Below, piece after piece: positions 16,452-27,473 of a stretch of DNA of 64,000 nt. Numbering within the stretch: the stretch's first letter is position 1; each line of letters begins with the position of its first letter. The stretch covers positions 62,001 through 126,000 of the forward strand of contig CAVZTF010000001.1 of NCBI GenBank assembly GCA_963778185.1, written 5' to 3'. The stretch is from RPQJ01 sp963778185. GTDB taxonomy: Bacteria; Pseudomonadota; Gammaproteobacteria; Steroidobacterales; Steroidobacteraceae. The notes beneath the pieces were generated by a model. It did not search any database. It had not been told where the DNA came from and saw only the letters and a program-made list of their open reading frames with translations. The translations under genes and the position numbers were made by a program.

Positions 16452-17528
16452 GTGACCTATGCCGCCATCACGGGCTGGGGCAAATGCCTGCCGCCGGCCG
16501 TCCTGACCAACGACGACCTCGCCACCTTCCTCGACACCAACGACGAGTGGATCACCAGCCGCACGGGCATCCGGGAGCGACGCATCTCGCACGTGCCGCT
16601 CGCCGACCTCGTGTACGTTGCCTCGATGCGGGCGCTGGCGGCCGCGGGGCTGGACCCGGCGGAGGTCGAGTTGATCGTCGTCGGCAGCTGCAGCTACGAC
16701 GACCAGGTGCCGAACCAGGCGTCGGGACTGCAGGTGCGGCTGGGCGCGAAGCGGGCCGCCTCCATGGACGTCAATACGGCCTGCACCAGCTTTCTCTATG
16801 CGCTCAGCACCGCCAATGCGTTCATCCGCACGGGCGTGGTGCGCAATGCCGTGGTGGTCGGGGGCGAGCTCATCAGCGGCTTCCTGGACTGGCAGAACCG
16901 CGGCACGTGCGTGCTGTTCGGCGACGGCTGCGCTGCGGTCGTGCTCCAGGCGACGGACCAGGAGGAGGGCCTGCTTGCAGAGCGGCTCGGCTGCGACAGC
17001 GACGGACGCGATACGCTGGTGGTGGAGGGCATGGGCGGCCGCTACGTGAACAAGGGCCGCATCTACGGCGACACTGCGTGGACCTTCGAGGGACAGGAGA
17101 TCTTCAAGCGCGCCGTGCTCAGCATGGCGGGTGCTTGCGCGGACGTGCTGGAGGCCCGGCAGGTTACGCCGGACGACATCGCGCTGGTCATCCCTCACCA
17201 GGCCAACCTGCGCATCATCGAGGCGGTCGCCAAGCGAGCCGGCGTCCCGATGGACCGCGTATTCGTGAACGTGCATCGCTACGGCAACATGTCGGCCGGG
17301 ACCGTCCCCGTGGCGCTGGTCGAGGCGCTGGAGGAGGGCCGCGTCCAGCCGGGCAACCTGCTGCTGCTGCCGGCGTTCGGCGCCGGCCTGACGTGGTGCG
17401 CACACCTGGTGCGCTGGGGAGATCGCGTCACGCCAAAGCAGACCAGTGACGTCGAACTGCCGCCCTGCGACGCGACGGCACTCGAGCTGGTGCAACGGAT
17501 GATCCGCGCGAAGGGCACCCTCGCCTAG
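16452..17528 (+). CDS. FabH-like 3-oxoacyl-ACP synthase III family protein
   Basis: This is a thiolase-fold decarboxylating condensing enzyme. The start is probably GTG 16452 (another GTG lies at 16443), giving 358 residues. The catalytic triad is complete: Cys111 in NTACTSFLYAL, His249 in IPHQANLRIIE, and Asn279 in YGNMSAGTVP. N-terminal TNDEWITSRTGIRERRI is a typical FabH block. No acpP, fabD or fabG is next to it, so it is an orphan and may prime a special acyl chain (branched or secondary lipid) instead of housekeeping fatty-acid synthesis. A C-terminal extension of about 30 residues beyond the usual FabH end (WGDRVTPKQ...) is present. Confidence 0.9.
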   Translation: MTYAAITGWGKCLPPAVLTNDDLATFLDTNDEWITSRTGIRERRISHVPLADLVYVASMRALAAAGLDPAEVELIVVGSCSYDDQVPNQASGLQVRLGAKRAASMDVNTACTSFLYALSTANAFIRTGVVRNAVVVGGELISGFLDWQNRGTCVLFGDGCAAVVLQATDQEEGLLAERLGCDSDGRDTLVVEGMGGRYVNKGRIYGDTAWTFEGQEIFKRAVLSMAGACADVLEARQVTPDDIALVIPHQANLRIIEAVAKRAGVPMDRVFVNVHRYGNMSAGTVPVALVEALEEGRVQPGNLLLLPAFGAGLTWCAHLVRWGDRVTPKQTSDVELPPCDATALELVQRMIRAKGTLA

Positions 17529-17553
17529 TTGCAGGCGTCGCAGCGCGCCTGCC

Positions 17554-18462
17554 ATGGCCCCCGAGCGCAAGGCGCTGCTGCAGATCCACTTCTGCGTCCT
17601 GCTGTGGGGATTCACGGCCATCCTCGGCAAGCTGATCAGCCTGCCGGCCCTGGACCTCGTGTGGTGGCGGATGGTGATCGTGGTGGCAGCCGTCGCCCTG
17701 TGGCCCAGGGCGTGGCGGGAGCTCGGCCGGACCGATGCGCGCACGCTCGCCGTCTTCGCGGGAATCGGCTGCATCGTGGCGCTGCACTGGCTCACCTTCT
17801 ACGGGGCGATCAAGCTCGCCAACGCCTCGGTCGCCGCCACGTGCATGGCGACCGGGCCGATATTCCTGGCCGTCATCGAGCCGTGGATCGTGCGCCGACC
17901 GTTCGAGCCCCGTGAGCTTGCGATCGGCGTCCTCGCGCTGCCGGGCGTGGCGCTCGTCATCGGCGGCACGCCGGACGGTATGCGGCTCGGCATCGCGGTC
18001 GGAGTGCTCTCGGCGCTCCTCGTCGCCATCTTCGGCTCGCTGAACAAGCGACATGTCGAACGCGCCGACCCGCTCGTCGTCACCGGTGTCGAGCTCGCGG
18101 CCGGCACGCTGTTCCTGACACTGGTGGCGACCCTGCTGCCGGGGGGCGGACCGCTGGTCGCGATGCCGGATGGCCGCGACGCGCTGCTGCTCACGCTGCT
18201 CGCGATCGGGTGCACGCTGCTGCCGTTCGCCCTGGCGCTGCACGCGCTGCGCCATACGAGTGCCTTCACCGCACAGCTCGCGGTGAGCCTGGAGCCCGTG
18301 TACGCGATCCTGCTCGCCATCGTCCTGCTCGGCGAGCAGCGCGAACTCTCCGGCTCGTTCTATCTCGGGGTGGCGGTCATCCTGGGCGCGGTCTTCGCCC
18401 ATACCTGGGGCCTGGCCCGTCGCAACCGCCAGCCGAGCAGCACCGCGAGGATCGAAGCGTAG
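17554..18462 (+). CDS. EamA-family (DMT superfamily) transporter
   Basis: This 302-residue protein consists of two homologous five-helix halves. It starts LLQIHFCVLLWGFTAILGKL and has the second EamA domain ending LLGEQRELSGSFYLGVAVIL. It probably exports a metabolite or amino acid; the substrate is not visible. Its last 103 nt overlap the 3' end of msrQ on the other strand, so both proteins use the same DNA for their C-termini. Confidence 0.9.
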   Translation: MAPERKALLQIHFCVLLWGFTAILGKLISLPALDLVWWRMVIVVAAVALWPRAWRELGRTDARTLAVFAGIGCIVALHWLTFYGAIKLANASVAATCMATGPIFLAVIEPWIVRRPFEPRELAIGVLALPGVALVIGGTPDGMRLGIAVGVLSALLVAIFGSLNKRHVERADPLVVTGVELAAGTLFLTLVATLLPGGGPLVAMPDGRDALLLTLLAIGCTLLPFALALHALRHTSAFTAQLAVSLEPVYAILLAIVLLGEQRELSGSFYLGVAVILGAVFAHTWGLARRNRQPSSTARIEA

Positions 18463-18983
18463 AGCAGCGGCTCGCGCCAGTCGGCCTTGACCTGCCACCA
18501 GAAGTGCGCGCAGCCGAGGATGGCGGCCGGGTAGACCAGTCGGTGCAGGCTGTGCCAGCGATGGCCAAGCCGCCGCATCCAGCCCCTGGTCGAGGTGACC
18601 GCCAGGGGCGCCAGCAGCAGGAACGCACTGAAGCCCACGGTGATGTAGGGCCGCTTGGCGATGTCCGCGCCGATCGCGCGCAGGTCGAACCATTGGTCCA
18701 GCACCAGCCAGTTGAGGAAGTGCAGGCACAGGTAGGTGAAGGCGAAGAGCCCCAGCATGCGGCGCAGTCCCATGAGCCAGGGCTTGCGCAGTTCGACGGC
18801 CAGCGGCGAGATGCAGAGTGTCGCGATCAGCAGCCGCAAGCCCCACTCGCCGAGCCGGTCCATGATCTCGTCGACCGGGTTGGGCCCGAGGCCCGTGCCG
18901 GCGAGCCCGAACGCGCGCACGAGCAGCCACGCGAGCGGCACGGAGCAGGCGACGAAGACCAGGGGCTTGGCGTAGCGGCGCAT
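18360..18983 (-). CDS. msrQ: Heme-binding membrane subunit of the MsrPQ methionine sulfoxide reductase
   Basis: This six-helix b-type cytochrome supplies electrons from the quinone pool to periplasmic MsrP. At 207 residues it is close to E. coli YedZ (211). The ferric-reductase-like core is visible: CLHFLNWLVLDQWFD, LGHRWHSLHRLVYPAAILGC and HFWWQVKADWREP hold the heme-ligand histidines. It lies 9 nt after msrP and its 3' end overlaps the convergent EamA gene by 103 nt. Confidence 0.95.
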   Translation of the reverse strand: MRRYAKPLVFVACSVPLAWLLVRAFGLAGTGLGPNPVDEIMDRLGEWGLRLLIATLCISPLAVELRKPWLMGLRRMLGLFAFTYLCLHFLNWLVLDQWFDLRAIGADIAKRPYITVGFSAFLLLAPLAVTSTRGWMRRLGHRWHSLHRLVYPAAILGCAHFWWQVKADWREPLLYASILAVLLGWRLRRARPQVWAKTAPRMTATPR

Positions 18984-18992
18984 GGCTGGGGC

Positions 18993-19931
<939 letters not shown>

Positions 19932-19993
19932 GATGACTGGACCGTCCCAGGCCCGCGTTTCTTACCGAACCCCGGCGGGTTAACCTTGATCGG

Positions 19994-21007
19994 ATGACCA
20001 CCACCGATCGTATCGTCGCCCGGGTGCGTGAACTCACCCCGGGAATCGTCATCGCGGCCCTCGTCGCGCTCGCGGCCTCCTGGCTTTCGGAGCATTACGG
20101 GGCGCCCGTCATGCTGTTCGCGCTGCTGCTCGGCATCGCCGTCAACTTCCTCTCGACGGACGCCCGCTGCAAGCCCGGCATCGAGTTCGCGTCCCGCACC
20201 ATACTGCGGATCGGCGTCGCGTTGCTCGGCATGCGCATCACCTTCGACCAGGTGCAGTCCCTTGGATTCGGGGTCCTGGCGATTACGGCCGTCGCGGTCG
20301 CCCTCACCATCGCTACCGGGTGGGTACTGTCCCGCAGCCTGCGCCTCGAGACCGGTTTCGGCGCCCTCACCGGCGGTGCCGTGGCGATCTGCGGTGCTTC
20401 CGCGGCGCTTGCCATCGCGTCCGTGCTGCCGCGCGGCCCGTCGCACGAGCGCGACACGGTAATGACCGTGGTGAGCGTTACCGCGTTGTCGACCATCGCG
20501 ATGATCCTGTACCCGATCGTCACGGCGGCGCTGGGCTTCGACCCGCACACCGCGGGAATCTTCCTCGGCGCGACCATCCACGACGTGGCCCAGGTCGTCG
20601 GCGCCGGCTACACGATATCCACCGACGCCGGCGATACGGCGACGATCGTGAAGCTGTTTCGCGTGGCACTCCTGCTGCCCGCGGTCCTGGTGATCTCTTT
20701 CCTGTTCCACACGAGGCACGCGGCCGGCGAAGTGACCACGCGCCCACCGCTGCTGCCATTCTTCCTGATCGCGTTCGCCGTGCTGGTGGCGGTCAATTCC
20801 ACCGGCTGGGTGCCGCAGGCGGTGAACGCGGGGCTGCAGGAAGGCTCGCGCTGGTGCCTGGTCACCGCGATCGCCGCGCTCGGCACCAAGACCTCGCTCG
20901 GCGACCTGGCACGCGTCGGCTGGCGGCCGATCGCGCTGGTCCTGGCGGAGACGCTGGTCGTGGCGCTGCTGGTGCTCGGAGGATTGCTCGCAATCGGCAG
21001 GATCTGA
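19994..21007 (+). CDS. YeiH/UPF0324-family putative sulfate exporter
   Basis: This is an integral membrane protein of 337 residues with about ten helices. Family blocks visible are ILRIGVALLGMRITFDQV, TGGAVAICGASAALAIASVL and GIFLGATIHDVAQVVGAGY. The family is annotated as sulfate exporters on the basis of taurine and sulfite metabolism links; direct evidence is limited. It is divergent from msrPQ, with which a shared response to oxidised sulfur species would make sense (inference). Confidence 0.88.
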   Translation: MTTTDRIVARVRELTPGIVIAALVALAASWLSEHYGAPVMLFALLLGIAVNFLSTDARCKPGIEFASRTILRIGVALLGMRITFDQVQSLGFGVLAITAVAVALTIATGWVLSRSLRLETGFGALTGGAVAICGASAALAIASVLPRGPSHERDTVMTVVSVTALSTIAMILYPIVTAALGFDPHTAGIFLGATIHDVAQVVGAGYTISTDAGDTATIVKLFRVALLLPAVLVISFLFHTRHAAGEVTTRPPLLPFFLIAFAVLVAVNSTGWVPQAVNAGLQEGSRWCLVTAIAALGTKTSLGDLARVGWRPIALVLAETLVVALLVLGGLLAIGRI

Positions 21008-21024
21008 GCGTCGCGATCGAGTCC

Positions 21025-21786
21025 CTAGCCGGCGTGCAGGACCTGCAGCAGGGCGGGCAACAATCGACCGGACGGGCCCTGCAGCGCCAGGTGTGCGTGC
21101 GGCGTGAGGTCGGTGGGATTCGGGTTGATCTCGATCACCGTCGCGCCGGACCTGAGTGCCGCTTCCGCGAGTCCGGCCGCCGGGTACACCAGCGCAGAGG
21201 TGCCGATCGAGAAGAATACGTCGCAGCGACTCGCGGCGTCCGCGGCCTGCAGCATGGGCCCGCCGGGGATCGGCTCGCCGAACCAGACGACGTCGGGGCG
21301 CAGCAGCGCGCCGCAGGAGGCGCATTCCGGCAGCCCGCTGGCCGACCAGTCGGCGCGCGCGGTGACGGCCGCCTCGCGCGTGCAGCGGTCGCGCAGGATG
21401 TTGCCGTGGTACTCGATGGCGTCGCTGCCCGCGCGCTGGTGCAGGCCATCGACGTTCTGCGTTACGAGCGTGAGACGAGGCACCCGCCTTGCGAGCTCCG
21501 CGAGGGCGTAATGCCCGGGATTGGGCTCCGACCGGCGCACCAGCTCACGGCGCCACTCGTACCAACGCCAGACGAGCTCGGGGTCGCGCTCGAAGGCCTC
21601 GGGCGTCGCGAGCTCCTCGGGACGGAAGCGCGACCAAAGGCCCGACAGCGCCTCGCGAAACGTCGGGATGCCGCTTTCCGCGGACATCCCCGCGCCCGTC
21701 AGCACGCACACGTGCCGCGCCTTGTGCAGTGCGAAGGCCGCCCGCCCGATCACGTCGGCGAGGGCGGCAGCGGGGTCGTCGTGCAC
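21025..21786 (-). CDS. cobB: Sirtuin-family NAD-dependent protein deacylase
   Basis: This enzyme removes acyl groups from protein lysines using NAD. The 253-residue protein carries VCVLTGAGMSAESGIPTFR, TLVTQNVDGLHQRAG with the catalytic His in EYHGN, and SIGTSALVYPAAGL. RWYEWRRELV supplies the YxxR pair associated with desuccinylase and deglutarylase activity (class III). Only three of the usual four zinc cysteines are visible: CTRE replaces the first CxxC, while CASC is complete. Zinc binding may therefore be altered. Confidence 0.93.
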   Translation of the reverse strand: MHDDPAAALADVIGRAAFALHKARHVCVLTGAGMSAESGIPTFREALSGLWSRFRPEELATPEAFERDPELVWRWYEWRRELVRRSEPNPGHYALAELARRVPRLTLVTQNVDGLHQRAGSDAIEYHGNILRDRCTREAAVTARADWSASGLPECASCGALLRPDVVWFGEPIPGGPMLQAADAASRCDVFFSIGTSALVYPAAGLAEAALRSGATVIEINPNPTDLTPHAHLALQGPSGRLLPALLQVLHAG

Positions 21787-21818
21787 CGTCCGCTACCCCC
21801 TTGCATTCGTCCCCGTCG

Positions 21819-24512
<2,694 letters not shown>

Positions 24513-24553
24513 GGAACCTCCGGGGACTCGAACGGGCCCGACTTAGCCGCGGA

Positions 24554-24559
24554 ATTATA
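24554..24559 (-). promoter_or_regulatory. -10 element upstream of acnA
   Basis: A perfect TATAAT on the minus strand lies 41 nt upstream of the acnA ATG and 30 nt after the mnmA stop. No good -35 is visible. It suggests that acnA has its own promoter although mnmA reads in the same direction. Confidence 0.5.
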
Positions 24560-24588
24560 ACGGGTGATCGACGCCCCGTGGCGGGGGT

Positions 24589-25677
24589 TCAGGCGGACGC
24601 GAGGGTGATGACCGCCCCGCCCAGGCAGGTTTCGCCGTCGTAGAGCACGGCCGACTGCCCCGGGGTGACGGCCCGCTGCGGTTCGGCGGTGAGGATGCGG
24701 CAGCCGCCGTCGCTGCCAACGACCACCTCGCAGGCCTGGTCCGGCTGCCGGTAGCGGGTCTTCACCGTGCAGGCGAAGCGTTCGCCGGGCGGGGTACCGG
24801 CGATCCAGTGCGCGCGTTCGGTCCGGACCTCGCGCGAGAGCAGCAGCGGGTGATCGTGGTCCTGCACGACGACGAGCACGTTTCGCTCGAGGTCCTTGGT
24901 CGCCACGTACCAGGGTGCCTCGGCCGCGCCGCGGACCCCGCCGAGTTCGAGCCCCTGCCGCTGGCCGAGCGTGTAGTACATGAGGCCGCGATGGGCACCG
25001 AGCCGGCGCCCCTCCGGCGTCTCGATGTCGCCCGGTTGCGCCGGGAGGTAGCGCGCCAGGAACTCGGCGAACGGGCGCTCGCCGATGAAACAGATGCCGG
25101 TGCTGTCGCGCTTGTCGTGCACGGGCAGGGCGCGTTCATGCGCGATGCGGCGCACCTCGGCCTTGGGCAGCGCACCGATCGGGAACAGCGTGCGCGCGAG
25201 CAGCTCGCCCGGCACCGTGTGCAGGAAGTAGGACTGGTCCTTCGAGCGATCGGCGGCGCGCAGCAGTCGCGGGCGATCGTCTACGACGGCCGTGCGTGCG
25301 TAGTGCCCGGTCGCGAACCACTCGGCGCCGAGCCGGCGCGCGTGCTCGAAGCACACGCCGAACTTGATCTCGCGGTTGCAGGCGACGTCCGGGTTCGGCG
25401 TGCGGCCGGCCGCCAGTTCGTCGAGGAAATGCCGGAACACGCGCTCGCGGTACTCTGCGGCGAAATTGACGGTGTGCAGTGGGATGCCGAGGTCGTCGCA
25501 GACGCGGCGCGCGTCCTGCAGGTCGGCCGCGGCGGTGCAGTAACCGTCCTCGTCGTCGTCCCAGTTCCGCATGAACAGGGCGTGGACCTCATGACCCGCG
25601 TCCTTGAGCAATGCTGCGGCCACGGCGGAGTCGACTCCGCCGGAGATCCCGAGCACGACGCGTGCGGTGTTTGGCAT
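24589..25677 (-). CDS. mnmA: tRNA-specific 2-thiouridylase
   Basis: This enzyme activates and thiolates U34 of tRNA-Lys, -Glu and -Gln. The 362-residue protein starts MPNTARVVLGISGGVDSAVA; GISGGVDS is the PP-loop ATP-binding motif. NWDDDEDGYCTAAADL and NREIKFG follow. The two catalytic cysteines are in NPDVACNREIKFG and RDSTGICFIGERPF. LGQRQGLELGG and the C-terminal barrel are present. A TAGAAT hexamer ends 7 nt before the ATG, so the transcript may be leaderless. Two inverted structured repeats lie immediately upstream. Confidence 0.96.
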   Translation of the reverse strand: MPNTARVVLGISGGVDSAVAAALLKDAGHEVHALFMRNWDDDEDGYCTAAADLQDARRVCDDLGIPLHTVNFAAEYRERVFRHFLDELAAGRTPNPDVACNREIKFGVCFEHARRLGAEWFATGHYARTAVVDDRPRLLRAADRSKDQSYFLHTVPGELLARTLFPIGALPKAEVRRIAHERALPVHDKRDSTGICFIGERPFAEFLARYLPAQPGDIETPEGRRLGAHRGLMYYTLGQRQGLELGGVRGAAEAPWYVATKDLERNVLVVVQDHDHPLLLSREVRTERAHWIAGTPPGERFACTVKTRYRQPDQACEVVVGSDGGCRILTAEPQRAVTPGQSAVLYDGETCLGGAVITLASA

Positions 25678-25737
25678 GCGCGGGATTCTAGCGCGGTCGC
25701 TGCGCTGTCCTGCGTCGCCAGTTCGTGTTCGCCCGGT

Positions 25738-25849
25738 CTGCGCGAGTTGGGGCGATGTCCGCGGAAACGCCGTAAACCCTTCCCTGGGGGCTCCGGGCGC
25801 GGCGTCCATGCCGCGCACGGTTCCGCGGACATCGCCCCAACTCGCGCAG
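25738..25849. repeat. Structured inverted-repeat element, copy 1
   Basis: A perfect 29-bp inverted repeat (25738-25766 with 25821-25849) encloses a 54-nt core at 25767-25820. The core reads TAAACCCTTCCCTGGGGGCT within its first half and holds a 7-bp hairpin (GCGCGGC with GCCGCGC around GTCCAT). The core is nearly identical to that of copy 2 on the opposite strand, whereas the 29-bp arms are unrelated to copy 2. It is non-coding and lies between nudJ and mnmA. Confidence 0.85.
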
Positions 25850-25874
25850 CCAATCGCGTCAGCGCGATCGAGTA

Positions 25875-26000
25875 CGGGGTTCGTTCCGGACGGGGCGCAC
25901 CTTGCCGAACCCGTGCGCGCCATGGACGGCGCGCCCGGAGCCCCCAGGGACGGGTTCACGGCGTGTTCGGGAAGGTGCGCCCCGTCCGGAACGAACCCCG
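25875..26000. repeat. Structured inverted-repeat element, copy 2 (reverse orientation)
   Basis: A 36-bp inverted repeat with one mismatch (25875-25910 with 25965-26000) encloses a 54-nt core at 25911-25964. Read on the minus strand, this core matches copy 1 at 50 of 54 positions. Two of the four differences are a compensatory swap in the inner hairpin (G-C to C-G), so its structure is maintained. The arms share no obvious sequence with those of copy 1. The gap of 349 bp between nudJ and mnmA is almost filled by the two elements. Confidence 0.85.
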
Positions 26001-26026
26001 CGCGAGCAACGCAACGCGCGACGGCG

Positions 26027-26503
26027 TCAGCCGCTGGCGGCGAGCGAGGAGGGAGCAGGGATCAGGTGGCTGATGAGCGACAACGGATGCCGCACGCCCG
26101 CGAGGTAATCGTCGACGCACTGCAAGACCATCGGGCTGCGCAAGCGCACCTGTGGCGCGGCCAGTTGGTCACGGTTCAGCCAACGCGTGCGCAGGATGCC
26201 GTGGTCGAGGGACCGGGCCGGGTCGTGACAGCGGAGCTCGCCGGCGAACGCGATGCGCAGGAAGGTTCGCGAGAGATGCTGGGGGCGCCAGACGTAGACG
26301 CCCACGACGGCCTGCGGCTCGAACTGCCAGGCGGTCTCCTCGAGCGTCTCGCGTACGACCGCATCGATGAACGTTTCGCCGTCTTCCAGGTGACCCGCAG
26401 GCTGGTTGATGACGACACGCCCGCTGGCGCGTTCTTCGACGACGAGGAATTGTCCGTCACGCTCGGCGACGGCCGCGACGGTGACGTCGGGTTTCCAGAC
26501 CAT
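26027..26503 (-). CDS. nudJ: NudJ-like Nudix phosphatase
   Basis: This is a small hydrolase of nucleoside di- and triphosphates or HMP-PP. From the ATG at 26503 the protein is 158 residues and starts MVWKPDVTVAAVAERDGQFL, matching the NudJ N-terminus. The Nudix box is visible as GHLEDGETFIDAVVRETLEE followed by TAWQF. TATAAT ends 7 nt before the ATG; another ATG at 26512 would overlap that hexamer. It follows the PLD-like gene by 17 nt; NudJ and MnmA genes are neighbours in many Gammaproteobacteria. Confidence 0.9.
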   Translation of the reverse strand: MVWKPDVTVAAVAERDGQFLVVEERASGRVVINQPAGHLEDGETFIDAVVRETLEETAWQFEPQAVVGVYVWRPQHLSRTFLRIAFAGELRCHDPARSLDHGILRTRWLNRDQLAAPQVRLRSPMVLQCVDDYLAGVRHPLSLISHLIPAPSSLAASG

Positions 26504-26520
26504 GCCCGGCATTATACCGA

Positions 26521-27027
26521 CTAGAAATCGATGGCCGTGGCCCGCAACTCGGGCTGGATCTGGCTGCCGGCCCACACCGAGTCGAAGTAGTCGAGGTAGC
26601 GGCGCACGATCTCTTTGTCGTTGAACTCGACGATGCCGTCCCAACGCGACGCCTGCTGGCGATAGGCGATGGCCTTGTCGTCGGCCACGATGAACGAGCA
26701 GGGGTTGCTGCGGAACTCGGTCGCGACGTTGCGCAGGTCGATGTAGCTCGTGAGGCGGCGTGCCATCTGCATGAAACGGTTGCCCTCGCGTGCCGCGCGC
26801 GCCGGGTCCGAGATCAGCACGCGCAGGCGCGCGTGGCTGCGCGCGAGCACCAGCCGCTTCAGCGGCTCGAGGAACATGTCCTGGTCGTAGAGTTGCGGCT
26901 CGAGGTCGGGCGTGTAGATCGACAGTGTGCGATTGGCGCGCGTCGCAATCTCGGCGACGGCCGCGCGATATTCATCGAGCGTCGAGAGGATGCTTCGGGT
27001 TCCGGTGACGTCCAGCCTGTTGTTCAT
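26521..27027 (-). CDS. PLD-like (DUF7931-type) conserved hypothetical protein
   Basis: This 168-residue cytosolic protein is not firmly assigned. It contains RTLSIYTPDLEPQLYDQDMF, RLRVLISDPARAAREGNRFM and a C-terminal VEFNDKEIVRRYLDYFDSVW. The layout resembles a phospholipase D-fold domain found beside GNAT genes, but HKD motifs are absent, so enzymatic activity is doubtful. Its start overlaps the end of the GNAT gene by 56 nt, indicating translational coupling. Confidence 0.8.
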   Translation of the reverse strand: MNNRLDVTGTRSILSTLDEYRAAVAEIATRANRTLSIYTPDLEPQLYDQDMFLEPLKRLVLARSHARLRVLISDPARAAREGNRFMQMARRLTSYIDLRNVATEFRSNPCSFIVADDKAIAYRQQASRWDGIVEFNDKEIVRRYLDYFDSVWAGSQIQPELRATAIDF

Positions 27028-27469
27028 CTCTTTGCTCGATCCCCAGGCTCATGCGCCGGTGAGGAATGCCTACCTCGTCGAACTCGGGCCCCTCGACCCG
27101 AAAGCCCAGCCGCTCGTAGAAACCCAGCGCCGTCGTCTGCGCGTGAAGGTAGACCTGCGTGAGACCCAGTCCGGTGGCCAGGTTCACGAGGTGGCTCACG
27201 ATCGCGCTGCCGACCCCGCTGCCGCGGTACTGCGGCAGTACTGCGACGCGGCCAATCTTACCGGTGGGTTCGAGCCTTCCCGTGCCAACTGCGTCACGTT
27301 TTGCCGTGAGGGCGAGCACGTGCCGGCAGCCCGCATCCGCGCAATCCCACTCTTCGTGCTCGGGGACGCCCTGTTCGACGATGAACACCGCGCGGCGCAC
27401 GGACTCGATTGCCGTGCGGTCGCGGGCCCAGTGGGCCGGGCTTATGGTAAACGGCGCGGGCACGGGCAC
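26972..27469 (-). CDS. GNAT-family N-acetyltransferase
   Basis: This is an acetyl-CoA-dependent acetyltransferase of unknown acceptor, 165 residues. IGRVAVLPQYRGSGVGSAIV is the acetyl-CoA pyrophosphate-binding motif A (Q-x-x-G-x-G), and LHAQTTALGFYERLGFRVEG is motif B. It resembles the ElaA-like subfamily. It begins 4 nt after purB and overlaps the next gene by 56 nt. The C-terminal 20 residues after MSLGIEQ look unconserved. Confidence 0.9.
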   Translation of the reverse strand: MPVPAPFTISPAHWARDRTAIESVRRAVFIVEQGVPEHEEWDCADAGCRHVLALTAKRDAVGTGRLEPTGKIGRVAVLPQYRGSGVGSAIVSHLVNLATGLGLTQVYLHAQTTALGFYERLGFRVEGPEFDEVGIPHRRMSLGIEQRDEQQAGRHRNPKHPLDAR

Positions 27470-27473
27470 GCGT

